A stretch of DNA of 64,000 nucleotides from Hormiphora californensis (GCA_020137815.1 CM035360.1:5917559-5981558); one strand, 5' to 3'; shown: positions 1 through 29,015, numbered from the stretch's first letter. A program made the numbers and translations. Notes: generated by a model not told the origin, from the sequence alone.

Positions 1-211
1 CCTTGATGTACATAATACCACAATAGAATGGATGGTGAATCAGTTGCCCTGTTTGACCCTAAAGGAGGGTTACGACAAGTGAGTCAGATGCCAATTAGAT
101 TTATTCATCCCAGGAACGGTATAACTCTGCATGTGAGAACTGCATCTGTGGAGCTTGTGAAAAATTTACAGACAATTCGTTGAACACAAAGGTATTTAAT
201 ATTATCCTGTC

Positions 212-212
212 A

Positions 213-261
<49 letters not shown>
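212..261. repeat. (TGTC)n microsatellite
   Basis: About twelve uninterrupted copies of the tetranucleotide TGTC. No gene is visible around it. A run of 15 C follows at 398-412 and a short GA run at 661-682; nothing else in the first 1.2 kb looks functional. Confidence 0.95.
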
Positions 262-262
<1 letters not shown>

Positions 263-1236
263 ATATTGTTCCCTCCGTCCTACATGCAGGCCCCATTACA
301 TATAATATTCGTTACACAATGTAACTTACATTGTATATCAATATGGTAACGTAACTATCCACTCGTAGGAGTATAACATAAAAGCACCCGGTCGGCGCCC
401 CCCCCCCCCCCCTGTAATAGGGTATAAAATGTCCTGCGTGTCCTTACAGTGTCCTCTGTTGTTATACAAAAGGAACAGAAATTTACTACTGCTTGGTACA
501 CATTTTACAGTTTTATTGGTACATTTGATTTGTATTATCTTCAACAGATCATACTTTATTGGCAGACAAAGACTGTGTGTTGGTAGATCACCACGCCTGT
601 TGTATTTGGTGGTGACGGGGGGGGGGGGTGATGGGTACTGTGTGCCATTATCCCATCTAGAGAGAGAGAGAGAGAGAGAGAGTTAAATCCATTAGATCTT
701 AAACCAATCTGCTATAAAACTGATACTATTCTGTCCTTGAAAAGGGACCTACAATATATTGTGTGGGTTGACGCAAGTCGCAATAGTTCGATTTGGGGTT
801 TCCTAACCTGACCTCAGAAGAAGATTGGCGGGTTCACTAACCCCCTGTATAACATGTGTAATATATATGTGATTTACTTGGCTCGTGTAAAGATCTCAAG
901 ATATATCCCACTTTGCGGAACAAGTTTTCACACTGTAGGCAAAGTCTGTGTGTAGGTTTGTGTGTTCGTAAGGGTGGGCATTTGAAATTGGGGGTCCGTT
1001 TTGAGCAAATTGGGGTTTCTGATCGCACAGTAATTAGTGAATTGGGGTTTAATTATGTTCCCAGAATAACTGCAGATATGTTGGTTTGTCTGTTTGTTTG
1101 TTTTGTTTGTCACTAAACCATGGGATACGCTCAGCAAACCTCCATACCAACCCGGGTATGTGGTAACTATGGCGCTGAGTCCCTTTCTCTCCCCTGGGAG
1201 AGAAAGAGACTCATGGTTTAAATTTCTGGTACATTC

Positions 1237-1400
1237 GAGAGGATCTTGGTCCGTTAGGTAACGTTTTGCCTTTGAGGGGGTCTTGGTCGGGTAGGTAACA
1301 TTTTGCCTTTGAGAGGGTCTTGGTCTTGAAAATAGGTAACGTTTTGCCTTTGAGAGGGTCTTGGTCGGGTAGGTAACGTTTTGCCTTTGAGAGGGTCTTT
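1237..1400. repeat. 37-bp minisatellite, about 4.4 copies
   Basis: A unit of about 37 bp, recognisable by GGTAACGTTTTGCCTTTGAG, repeats with starts near 1237, 1275, 1311, 1352 and 1389. One copy is about 4 bp longer. The repeat opens one frame on the minus strand with a repeated peptide (SQRQNVTYPTKT-like), but that is a consequence of the tandem array, not evidence for a gene. Confidence 0.85.
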
Positions 1401-1866
1401 GTCTGGTTTGATGTTTATCGTATTTGTTGGTCTGTCTGGGGCACACTCTCAAGCTATGTCTTGTCTTACTCTTAATTATTGAATAGTCAATTACATTCAC
1501 AATATCAACTGTACACAATAAATGAACAAACAATACGGACAGGTGAACTTACGACCTTGATGAATGATTAGTACCGTGATGTAGTTGGTGATGAGATGAG
1601 AGGTGTAAACATTTCCAGTGGTGACAAAGAACGAAAACGATCAAACACAAACAATGGGTTGGGCAGATTGTAGCACCACTAGAGTGTAAAATGTTCTAGA
1701 AGACGATTCGGATGAGATAGATAATAACATTTGTTAGTTGTTACACGCGATAAGCGACTTAGTGCACCAAAACACAAGGATTGTCTCTGTAGTGTGGTGT
1801 TTTGCAATGTCCGCTATATTGGGAGAGGTGGGTGGGGGAGGGCGGGTGGGGGTGGGGCGGGGGGTA

Positions 1867-2524
1867 ATATTGGACAAAAATGTTGCTGTAATTTAGTAAT
1901 GAGACCAGGCCAGGCCCGAGAGACAGTTCAGTGGTAACTGGGGGGTCATGTGTGATGGAAATGAGAACTAGAGGCAGATTTAAGTTGCATTTTATTGAGG
2001 AAAATAGCCCTTTTTGGTGTCTGAGACAAGCAAAAGTGAAACGAAATGCAACGTGACGAACGAGTAATGAATAGAATTCTGCTATGTGACTTGTTAGTGC
2101 TCCTTTATCAAACACGCAATGGCAAAGTACAAAGTTTCCCAAATTTAATTAAATGCGAAATTCTAAAGTTTTGGTCGATTTTGGCCAAAATTGCTGCCCT
2201 AAACTAACTATTGGACTGTGCGTTGCCGGGGAGACTGCTCGCTGGTGACTGAGAGATCATATGTTCTCGAATATTGGTATTTGAGGCGGATTTAAGTTGC
2301 ATTTTAGTGTGGGGAAGAGCTCATATTGGACAAAAATGTTGCTGTAATTTAGTAATGAGACCAGGCCAGGCCCGAGAGACAGTTCAGTGGTAACTGGGGG
2401 GTCATGTGTGATGGAAATGAGAACTAGAGGCAGATTTAAGTTGCATTTTATTGAGGAAAATAGCCCTTTTTGGTGTCTGAGACAAGCAAAAGTGAAACGA
2501 AATGCAACGTGACGAACGAGTAAT
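1867..2524. repeat. Exact 202-bp direct duplication plus a diverged third copy
   Basis: Positions 1867-2068 and 2323-2524 read identically over about 202 bp, at an offset of 456 bp. A third, older relative lies between them near 2228-2310 (shared words GAGAC, GGTGACTG, GGCGGATTTAAGTTGCATTTTA). The identity points to a very recent duplication or an assembly duplication. Confidence 0.85.
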
Positions 2525-2580
2525 CCTGTCTGTAACCTAATGTAATTCGAATTACTGCAGCTCCCTAGCAATAATCTATA

Positions 2581-2887
2581 TTATAATTTGGAGATGAACG
2601 ACGTCGTGATGGCCGTTCGTTCAGCGGTATCTAAGCGACTGCTCCTTCATAAAACACTTTATAGGCACAAAGCTGTAAAGCTGTTGCTCACACTTTTGGA
2701 ACTTCCAGTGGAAGTTTGTTAATACTTTCGAATGACTTTTAATAAGCCAGTCCCCATAGTTACCAATTCAGTTGCCATGGCAACGGTTTTACTGACGTTG
2801 AAAGTGAAAGAAACGCCCGGCGAAGACGGGTGGGTTATCAAAAACCCTTCCTTGAGGCGCACCCAGTGGGTGCGCTAGTAACATATA
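2581..2887 (+). repeat. Dispersed repeat family R1, copy 1
   Basis: About 300 bp beginning TTATAATTTGGAGATGAACG and ending in GTGCGCTAGTAACATATA. A second copy lies at 27863-28142 (same strand) and an internally deleted copy at 19587-19752 (opposite strand). All share the words GCGGTATCTAAGCGAC, TCCTTCATAAAACA and AAAGCTGTAAAGCTGTTGCT. No coding potential is seen. It is probably a non-autonomous mobile element; the class is not determined. The opening part vaguely recalls a pol III A-box, but I see no B-box. Confidence 0.75.
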
Positions 2888-3271
2888 TTTATTAGGTGAG
2901 TGTACCCTGTAACTAGATCAGCCTTAATGATCTGCACTCAACTACATCTACAGATCCACTCTTCTCAACCCCCCGGCCCCCCCCCCCTCTACTGCAGTCT
3001 ACTTACCTCTCTACTTACCTTGTAATACTGTGACACTGTGTGTGTACACATGCGATGTTTCAGATCTGTTCTATATCTGAAATTTATTGGCTATGTTCTA
3101 TCTGAAATCTATCTGATACAGAGAGTGACAGGACCCCCTGAGTTTAGTTAATTAATAAGCAGCACGCTCTGAATACAGTCTGGTATAGATCTGTTCCAAT
3201 ATGTTCCACATCATGAACACGCAATCAAATCCAGTATACTGATCACGTGACTAGCTCCATGTGTATCTGAT

Positions 3272-3338
3272 TTGCCAAGCTAGACTGTGCGCCCCGCCTT
3301 CCTTTACAAATGTAAAGGGAGGGTTAGAACATAACAAG
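3272..3338 (+). repeat. Small palindromic element, family B
   Basis: A 45-90 bp element that opens TTGCC(T)...GCT.GAC and closes GGAGGGTTAGAACATAACAA, with partly complementary ends. Other copies, either orientation: about 9584-9625, 25974-26025, 29092-29160, 49109-49155, 54321-54379, 56034-56106, 60593-60684 and 63423-63475, with a partial near 55183. Five of these lie in introns or just after exons of the plus-strand genes. Looks like a miniature foldback element; no known family recognised. Confidence 0.7.
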
Positions 3339-4227
3339 TATCTGATATATTAGAAACTGTATACAGGGGTCGGATTAGAAACAGGGACTGTGATTGTGAT
3401 CCCTCCCCTGACCCGTGTATAACACAGCTCTCACAAGGCCACAGGGGTAGAACGAGTCTAAAGCGTTCGGGGCGAACTAGAACAATTTAATGTCTACCAG
3501 CTACATCTTTATCTGTCTCCGACCCTATTTGCCTGTCTCCCTGTCTGAGTTTGTCTGTTTGTTTTTCTGTCTGTGTGTGTTTCCCTGTTTAATGTTGTTT
3601 GTACTTCCGCTCCTTACTAAGAAGAAGAAGACCTAGTTTACCAAGTATGCAGCTAACTTGGTTTGCTTGATCTACTACAGCAGCAGTGTAGATAGTAGAC
3701 ACACCCAATGCTATTTAGAAACCTAGCAGTTGTCTTGTTTTTCTACTCACGGGAAGAAGTACCCCGTGTAGAAGAAAATAAGCTAGGTTTCTGTTATAAG
3801 CAATTCACTTATAACACACTGACATTGGGCATATATAATCGATTGTGTGTGTGGGAGAGTTTTCAATGACATTCAATACCTACTCACACTGTGTACACAC
3901 ACTCTCTCTCTCTCCCTCTCTCTCTTTCCACACAACAAGCATAGTTGATGTAACCTTGAGATTGGCCAATTTAACCCTTTCAAGTTTCCCATATAACATG
4001 GTTTCCCATTTCTCGTTTCATAAGATGCGTGTCGTGAGTGGTTTCGTATTTCCGTGTGTGTCACCAGTTCCGTGCTACATTTTATGTTGTGTGGACACCG
4101 GCTTATATTATACCTTCTATCGTATGCAGCATGGACTGCAGGATGAAGTGGTAGTATGAGTAGCGGGGCGGCGGGGTATGAAGTGATTTACTTACTAGGC
4201 ACGCTCCCCCTCTTGCTGCATGCTTAA

Positions 4228-5900
4228 CCTAAAAAACCCAAAGGGGGGGAACCCCGGGCTGTTTTTTTTGTTTCCAGTTTTTTTTTTTACTGTTCAAAAA
4301 AAACCCTTTTCCTTTCCCTTTTTGCTGGTTTGGGGTGGGTGTTTTTATTTGTGGGCCCAAATTTTTTGGTTTTAGGGGGGTATTTAGGGAAGGATTTTAT
4401 TTTCCCCGTTTGCAGTAACGGGGGTTTTTAAAGCGCCAAATTCCCCCTTGTTTTAAAAACCGGTTGTTTTTTTTATGGGGGGGTAAAAAGGTGGGAAATT
4501 ACCCCGGGGGGAAAAAAAAAGTGCCGAGGTTTTCCCAAAGATTTGGTTTTTCATTACGGGTTGTGGAGGTTTGGGGAACCCCTAATTTCCCCTACCAAAT
4601 GGGGCTTCCTTTTTCCCCTTTCTATTTACCAGCTTTTTTTGGGTTTATTTAACCCCCTTGGAGGAAATTTACCCTTTTCTTTCCCTTTTAAAAACCGGTT
4701 TTAATCTATTTATTGGGGTCGGGGAGGAAGGGGAAATTTCCGCCCGGAAGGGTGTTTTTTTTTGTTTTTTTTACCGGGTTTTGGGGAAAAAGTGGGAAAA
4801 AAATTTTTTGTGGGGAAATTCGGATCAAAAGGGACCGGGGGGTGGGGGAAAAAAAGGGCTAATTTAAATTTGGGGTAGGGAAGGGGAATGGAGTCGGGTT
4901 AAGTGGTGGGAGGTTTTGGGCGGGGGGGGCGGGGGGTATGAAGTTTGTTTACACTAGGCACGTCCCCGGGGTTTGAATGCTTCCCCCCAAAAGGTGGGGG
5001 GGGGTGCGAAAGGAAAAGAGGGGGGGGAGGGGAAAAGGAAAGAGGAGGGGGAAGAGAGAGAGAGAGAGAGAAGAGAGAGAGAAGAGGAGGGGGAAGAGAG
5101 AGAGGGGGAGAGAGAGAGGAAAAAGGAGGAGAGAGGGAGGAGGAGAAAGGAGGGAAAGAGAAAAAGGGAAGAAGAGGGAGAGAGGAGAGGGAAAAGAGAG
5201 AGGGAGGAGGGAGAGGAGGGGAAAGAGAGAGAGAAAAAGGGGGAGGGGAGAGGAGAGAGGGCGAGAGACGGAGAGCGGGAGGGAGGAGGGGAGGAGAGAG
5301 AGAAGAGAGAGAAGTCTCCCCCTTCTCTCTCTCTCCTTCCTCCCCCCTTCCCTTTTAAACCCAACTCCTTAGGAAAACCCCATTAGCTGGACAAGTTCCC
5401 GGGAAATTTTTGCCCAACTTTTTGATGCACACACGGTGCTCCCCAAAAAACACCCCACACTCCGTACCCCCTGCGGGCCCAAAAAAGCCCCCTCCAAGAT
5501 CCCAACACCTCCAAATTTTCCACACCCCAAAGTGAAGGAATCAGACATTAACTACAAATTTGGTTTTTAAAATGAATTAAAAAGGGGTTTAAAAGGGGAA
5601 ATGTGTGCGTTTTTTTCCTTTGTTTCACCAGTTGATTTATAAAAGGTGTTTGTGTGAAAAGGTTGTTTTACCGTTTTTCATTTTTTCACTTTAATCTTGT
5701 TTCCCTTTGAAAAATGTTTTGAAAGTGACTCTTTTCCAATATTTGGGCTTCTCTTCCCATATTCGACCTCTAAAACCTTGAAGGTTTTAGCCCCCTACCC
5801 CCATTTTTCATTCCCCCTATTCATCATGTCTAGGAGAGCATAAAGGGAAAAGAAAGGAAAAAGTGCATGTTTGGTCCCCCAAAGAAGAATGATTTTCAGG
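4228..5900. other. Homopolymer-distorted, probably low-quality sequence
   Basis: The texture changes abruptly: nearly every short run becomes a long one (G6-8, T8-10, A6-9), with few ordinary dinucleotides. 4936-4985 repeats 4175-4215 (GGGGTATGAAGT, then ACTAGGCACG) with altered run lengths, so the block begins and ends in versions of one sequence. A purine-only tract at about 5000-5310 yields several long but meaningless Arg/Glu/Gly frames on the plus strand and Ser/Pro/Leu frames on the minus. Best explained as unpolished consensus or a mis-assembled repeat; no gene should be called here. Confidence 0.65.
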
Positions 5901-6520
5901 TAAGACACATCCTGGGGGGGCCCGCGTGTCAAAATTTTTGTAATTAAAACGGGTCATTGTGTTAAGCGCGGGATCGATTCAGCAGTGCGCGCGATCAATT
6001 AAATTTGTCCACATGGGAGAGAAAGCTCTGACAAGGAATCACGGGAAATCTGCCGTGGTTGTGCAGTTGTACTGTACAACTGTAACAGGCGAGGAACGGG
6101 GCTATGTTATTGGAAATAAGAAGAATCTTTTTTGAAACCCCTACCTTTCGTAAACTCATGTTTACCCTTTGAGACATAAATAACTGACTTGTGGGAAGTT
6201 TTTTTCCGAAAAGTGCCTTTATCGCTTTTATAGAAAGGATGACGTCTAATGGCAACCCAAGGTGCTACACTGTTATCTAGTCAGAATTGGTAGGGATAGC
6301 TACGCCATGTAGTGACGCTATAATAGTCTATATCTGGTTCTCGATACTATATGATAACTGCTGATTCAATCATAACTACCTGTGTAGTGGGTAGTATAAG
6401 ATTGGAAGTTCGTCTTTTCAACATTAAAAGTAAAATAAACTTGATTTCCAATGTTAAAACAGCAATTACATAATAACAGCATTATAGTTCTGATACAGAA
6501 AATACAAGTTCTACCATATT

Positions 6521-6588
6521 CTGTCAGGCCAATGCTCTGACCACAGTTCTCGCGCGAGCGAGAATGGGTCAGGCCAATGCTCTGACAG
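6521..6588 (-). repeat. Palindromic repeat family A
   Basis: Two copies of GTCAGAGCATTGGCCTGAC (here reverse-complemented) flank a middle segment that contains inverted TTCTCG/CGAGAA arms; the whole unit is bounded by CTG...CAG. Related units: 13754-13817, 34308-34382, 35186-35259 and 50786-50872; single cores at about 29580-29611, 29814-29836 and 30524-30546. The shared core plus variable centre suggests a mobile or structured RNA-like unit rather than chance. Confidence 0.75.
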
Positions 6589-7020
6589 ACCATATTCACT
6601 CAGATGTATAGCGGGGTTCCTGTACAGGGTAGTACACACATAACAATTAACAGGGGCTCAATAAGAGTGCTGAGTGGTTTACTGCACCCTCCCGATTATT
6701 CAATGGGATTTACATATCAAAAGATTTGTATATCATAATCATCCATATTCCCCTCTTTAGAGGTCACTCCTATCTCTACAAATATTTGTAGTGTATCCTT
6801 TAAAAATTGTACTATTTTAATGGTATTAAAAACGAATAAGTGGGCGAATAAATCTTCGTGTGAAGTAGCTTTCTTGATATAGTTATAGAGCAATGAGTTA
6901 GAGAGATCAGAGATACGAAGAGACAGATTTATAATCGAAAAGTTAAGTCGGTTGATTGATTTGAGGCGTCCAGAATGCGTTTATAATATGTCAGCCACTA
7001 AATGATCGAGATATGCTCTT

Positions 7021-23516
<16,496 letters not shown>

Positions 23517-24617
23517 CACTGCGCTGGCAAGCGCAAAGGTTGCCATTCCCCCTCCCCCAAACAGCAAAGCGCCGCCAGAAACGCAGTTATACGTTTTATG
23601 GGTGTTTTGACTGAAAACCCAGATTTCAGAAGGCTATAGCATGGCTCCCATTCATCCGTTTGACTTGAAATTTGGAATGTATACCCGGCTCGGGTTCATT
23701 AACTTAAGTTCAAAATTTCAAGTCTTTATCTCATCTGGAACTGAAGTTACAGATAGGTCCCATTTGCCCTAGATTCAGTGTAACACATATGCGCGCGCGC
23801 GCACGCGCGCGCGTAGGAGAGACGCTTTTTATAAACCATATTCACGCCAAACGAAACGAGATAGAAACTTCTCGTTTTCACAGCTGGTAGATCTACTGGA
23901 TGTGTGTGCATTAGTCGATGTGAGGTCCCTTTTCATCGCCAGGAACGTCCTACAGAACGTCTTAAAGTCGTCATTTTTCAGACTCTGACTAAAATTCTTT
24001 GAGCTCATTTTACACCCTGAAGACGGATTCTAATCGAAAATCGAAGACTATATCATGGAAAGAGAATTGTCTGAACTTTCAGAAACTATATCGCGAATTT
24101 TCAAAACTAGACGTATAAGGGTCTTAAAACGCGTCTAAAGTGTTATGACTGTTTAAAAATAGATATGACGATATGGGTTTTTTCGCCATAGCAGACTCAA
24201 ATCTCATCCAATCGATCTCAAACTTGGTCAGTATCTTCATCTAGGTAATCCCGATGATATGACGTCATCATTATGACGTCATAACGACGTGACGTCATTT
24301 TATGACGTCAAAATGACGTCAAAAATGAAAATTTTGCAAATTCGCGATTCCATCCTCTCCTTACCTGTTCTACTACATCTAAATGGATAAAAAATTCCAA
24401 AAATGATGCAAATTATACCAAAACTAATTGAAATTAGTAGGCCGGAAAGGTTGCCCTATGATTTGAGCTACCTTTGGCACCAGTACATTCCCTTTTGAAG
24501 ATAGAAGAAGCATCGGTTATACCCTGACTGTACCCCGTGAATGTTACGGTGGCAAAGGTAGCTCAAATCATAGGGCAACCTTTCCGGCCTACTAATTTCA
24601 ATTAGTTTTGGTATAAT
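23517..24617 (+). mobile_element. 1.1-kb repeat family D, copy 1, ending in a ~200-bp hairpin
   Basis: This unit matches 32549-33648 in opposite orientation over its full 1.1 kb, and more weakly 55560-55910. One end (23517) starts CACTGCGCTGGCAAGCGC. The other (24412-24617) is a hairpin whose ~75-bp arms begin ATTATACCAAAACTAATTG and end GGTATAAT. Inside is a GC alternating patch (23790-23813) and, at 24260-24321, five copies of the palindrome TGACGTCA. No open reading frame of note. A non-autonomous mobile element is the best reading; the class is unknown. Confidence 0.75.
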
Positions 24618-25807
24618 ACATCATTTTCGATGTCACTATGGGGGCCTACGATGGAGCTGAAACATGCGAAATTGTGGGTCTATACATGCTCAACAAGGTC
24701 TCGAGCTGTATCCCAAAAGAGAGCCATGGGTTGTACAGGGATGATGGGCTGATCATCGTGGAAGAGCCAAACGGACCCAAAATGGAGAGGATCAGGAAAG
24801 ATTTGATATCAATCTTCCAGGAGGAAGGGTTGAAAATCGAGGTATCAATGCCATCGGAGTACATCAACTTTCTTGACACCACGATGAGAAATGATGGTAC
24901 ATTCATGCCATTTCGCAAGGATGGAAAAACCTCGAATTATGTTCATAGCTCATCCAACCATCCGCCAACTGTGCTGAAGAACATCCCTGACATGGTAATG
25001 GATCGCATAAGACGATTGTCATCCAGTCCAAGTGCTTTCCAAGCGGCACGATATCACTACCAAGGAGCTTTGGAGCAGAGTGGTTACAAGGGCTTCTCAA
25101 CGGAATATAAAGACGTGGCGAGAAAAGGGAAAAAGAAAAGGAAAGGACGGCGAAGGGTAATATGGTTTAACCCACCATTTTCTGTGGATGTTGAAACGGA
25201 CCTGGGACGAAAGTTTCTTGGTTTAGTGGCAAGGCACTTTCCAGCAGGACACATTTACAGCCAGATCTTCAACAAAAACACTCTCAAGGTATCATACAGT
25301 TGCATGAAAAACATGGAATCGAGGATAAAGGCCCACAACAAAAAACTCACACATGGGGGCCCGAAACCAACAGATGTGCCTGATAAATTATGCAACTGTA
25401 AGGACAAGGGAAGTTGTCCATTGGATGGAAAGTGCCTCACCGAATCATTGGTATACGAAGCTCAACTGAAGACCAGCTGCAACCAGAAATTTCTCTACAT
25501 CGGGTTAACAGGGAACTCATTTAAAACCCGATTCAGCCAGCACAAGCACACATTCAACAACTCCGAAAAAAGAACATCTACAAGGCTGTCTGAAAAGGTG
25601 TGGGAGTTGAAGGACAGGGGGATCACATTCGGGATCACTTGGAAAGTGAGGAAAAAGGGAAGACCGTACAGAATTGGGGATCGGTTCTGTGACCTGTGCA
25701 CTACCGAGAAGATGGAGATTTTGATGGAGTCCAGGAACCACCAACTCCTAAACCGGAGAAGCGAGATCATGGGTAGTTGCAGACATCACAAGAAATACAA
25801 TCTCTAA
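24618..25807 (+). mobile_element. 5'-truncated Penelope-like retroelement: RT C-terminus plus GIY-YIG endonuclease
   Basis: One open frame, entered at the hairpin junction (FDVTMGAYDGAE) and ending at the stop before 25808; at least 389 aa from the first ATG (24638). The RT part shows the catalytic YRDD motif (about residue 33) and FLDTTM / FMPFRKDG downstream motifs. A basic KGKKKRKGRRR patch follows, then a cysteine group (CNCKDKGSCPLDGKC), then a GIY-YIG-type nuclease (LVYEAQL, FLYIGLTG, FKTRFSQH). RT plus C-terminal GIY-YIG is diagnostic of Penelope-like elements. The RT fingers are missing: the element stops at the family D hairpin. The frame is intact, so the truncation looks recent. 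Confidence 0.8.
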
Positions 25808-28236
25808 TTGGATGGCTTTATGAAGGAGCAAACAAGAAACCTGGAACGGGACAAGTGTGATTCAGTTCTGATGAAATACAATTTTGTATTGAAACATGTG
25901 TAAACTGTTGAACTAAACTTCCTTGTTTTTATTTGTACATCAATAATATAAATATGTTACGGTAACTTACAGTTTGCCTAGCTCGATCCCTTTACAAATG
26001 TAAAGGGAGGGTTAGAACATAACAACTTACAGTGTAACACAGTCATGTGTGTACTGTGTACCCCACATAGAGTTTGACAAATTAAGGGGCCCCTTTACGG
26101 TAACAATATAATATTCCTCTTGTGTGACAATTAGTAGTAAGTGATGGTGCATCGAGCCATCATGGCAAATCATGCATGGATGATTGCACCGATTGACCAA
26201 CTCGATTCCTACAACAATCACAGCGGTAGAACAATATAATACCGCTATCATGCCTTGTTCCACCCTCTATCTATTGATCTCCCGTGAATAGTGTTGGGTT
26301 GCATGATGGTTCTCACACGCCCTCTCTCTATTCTCCCTGATCTACAATTATCACAGAATGACAGATCTATTCCAAGGAAGGGGTGTATCATAAGGGGGGG
26401 GGAGTGTGTAGAGATCAGCAGAACAACAACTCCAACCCTCCCATATAGGTCGAGTAATGACTACTACAAGAGTGAAGTAATGACATATATCATCGGTAAA
26501 AAATGAAGACTATAGAAGCTCTGAAGTTTAGACAATAGGTGGAACGCTAAACAATATATTGCGGATATAATAATTGTGAAAGATGAATGTAGACCTGTCA
26601 TGGTACACATGATCTATTCAATACTAAACGGTACCGGCCTTTCAAAGAGAATATAGTATATTGTAAGGAATTATATAATGAACAATAGCATGAATGTATT
26701 TGTTGAGTAAGGGGTGGATAGCATGGATGTCTAAATAGCTAATATAACCCCAATATACTACCCATGAGTAGCACGTTGAAAATTGAGATGGATTCTCGGT
26801 ACATGGCAGCACACACATATTGTACCTCATAAAACTTCATAGTTCATATACGTCGTGAAGCTCGAAGGATTAATAAGACAGATATATCTTCATGGCAGAC
26901 GTATAGAGGTAGAGATGGAGAGATTGCTATAATTCGTCTACCGTCGTGACGCGGTTAAGCCCTTGAAATTAGAAAGCTGCTGTTTCAACTTGACATAATT
27001 GAAAGGTCAGAATTCATCTCCCCAATTAGTCATTAGTAATTCATTGCAGCTCCTAGACCTCCTTATTGAGTAAAGATCTCCCTAATTAGTCTCATAATCT
27101 AAACTAGTTTACCGCCAAAAAAGGTTAAAAAGAAACAAGCTCGACTTGAATTTGTCATTTACATAACGGAATCGATTCATTACTGAAATTTTTACGAAAA
27201 GAAAAAAATATGAAAAAAATCAGTTTTAACTTTTTTGTGAAAGCTGAACTCCAATTCTAGTACATACGCCAAGTACCAACAAAATAAATCACTAATTAAG
27301 GGTCATCAGCAATACTCTTTAGGAGAAATAGAGAGAAGATTCCATTACATAGAAAGTAAAGGGAGACAGGGGGATATTGAATAAGAGAAAGGAGACTGCA
27401 GCTGGGATATTGAATAAGTTCCTATGTGCCCTGGAGCTCATTATCCATCTCATTAGGAACACATGGGATAAGACACTGACATATGCAGGATAAGACAAAA
27501 GGGATGGCTTTATACTGCTATAAGATGAACTAGAATGACGTAGGTAGATCTCTGTCTCACATATGATACGTATATTTACATGTCCTAACTATCTGTGCCT
27601 GCACAACTACATAAAATTGTTGAGTAAGTAACCCCCTTACCATAACTTATAAAACATATAACCATATAACATGTAACCATCATAATATGATACTAAATTG
27701 TATCGACGGGAGATCAATTATTTTAAGTTCGGCACGTTTTATTCTGCACACACACACACACGAACACACACGAATTCAACGAACACGTGGCAATGGATGG
27801 CAGTGAGTGGACGACAACAACAACATCATCTCGCCAGCCCCGAGAGAGTGTGTGTGTCGCGTGATGGCCGTACGTTAGGCGGTATCTAAGCGACAGACTG
27901 CTCCTTCATAAAACACTTTATAGGCCCAAAGCTGTAAAGCTGTTGCTCACACTTTTGGAACTTCCAATGGAAGTTTCTTAATATTTCGAATGACTTTGAA
28001 CAAGCCAGTCCCCATATTTACCAATTCAGTTGCCATGGTAACCGTGTTATTGACGTTGAAAGGGGCAAAAAGAACCACCCGGCTTCGCCGGGTGGGTTAA
28101 CAAAAAGCCCTTACTTGAGGCGCACCCAATGGGTGCGCTAGTTCTAGTAAGAGAGACGAAAGGTAGACAAGGAGAGATTAGTACCAAACGCGACAAGTGA
28201 GTGGAATTACGTGGTTATATATATATATTATATATA
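25808..28236. other. Gene-free interval
   Basis: Holds a family B element (25974-26025), a short CA tract (27747-27770) and R1 repeat copy 2 (27863-28142). The 11-mer TTGTTGAGTAA occurs at about 26699 and 27620; it also appears near 19236, 20311, 22899 and 30223. No coding exon found. Confidence 0.6.
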
Positions 28237-29015
28237 GGGTAAACCGGGGCAAAATGGTTAACTTTTTACTTAATCGGTTCTCACTCCCATTTAAAAAAAG
28301 ATACAATGAAAAAAATTATATAGGATTAAAGTTCATTATTTTATCTTTCAAATAAGATAAATTTCAACTATAGGGACCATCATTTACTTAACTAAATAAC
28401 TAATTGAAAAATTTTGGTCGGAAAAATTGGTACCGGGGCAATTCGAGCATCACCAATAGGAGTGCTTTATTTCGTCACGTGGGAGTCACGTGAACGTCCT
28501 CACAACACCAGAAGAAGATTCCCGCCTGGTGTTGTTAGAGGTGGGGGCAATTCGAACAATGTAATCTACACGCAATCTACACGCTGGTCGTTCTTGCTCG
28601 AATTGCCCCGGTATCACGCGTGATCACGTGGTGCAAAGAACTGTACATCATTGGCCCGGGAGTTAACCAAATTGCCCCGGTGTGTTAACCAAATTGCCCA
28701 TGTTCGAATTGCCCCGGTTGTTCGAATTGCCCCGGTAATCTTAATTTACCAGAATTTGGAATGAAAACATGCGAATATTCAAATAATTTTTATACCATCT
28801 GAAAGCTGATATTATTAGCTTTCAGCTGGTTTTTTCAAATCGGAAATTGACCAACTTAAACCGGATCTAGAGCCTATTTAGTGGTAACGGGCAGGCTCGA
28901 ACGAGCAGTTTTCTTCTGGAGATAGGATGACGTCATTATGATAGCTTAACTAGGTGAGAGACGGGCAGTACTATGTTCGAATTGCCCCAGTTGTTCGAAT
29001 TGCCCCGGTTTACCC
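28237..29015. mobile_element. 779-bp non-autonomous TIR transposon flanked by TA
   Basis: Both ends read GGGTAAACCGGGGCAA inwards, inside TATATA flanks compatible with a TA target duplication. The word GAATTGCCCCGGT recurs many times inside in both orientations (for example 28600-28615, 28672-28736, 28978-29010), which resembles subterminal transposase-binding repeats. No transposase frame. A Tc1/mariner or pogo-type MITE is likely from the TA preference, but this is inference. Confidence 0.7.

Noticed and set aside
1237-1400. CRISPR-like array
   Set aside because: The units are contiguous with no unique spacers; this is a minisatellite in a eukaryotic genome.
4945-5386. Overlapping 130-aa frames on both strands rich in Arg/Glu/Gly or Ser/Pro/Leu
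   Set aside because: They arise from a purine-only tract inside a poor-quality block; every frame is open and none resembles a protein family.
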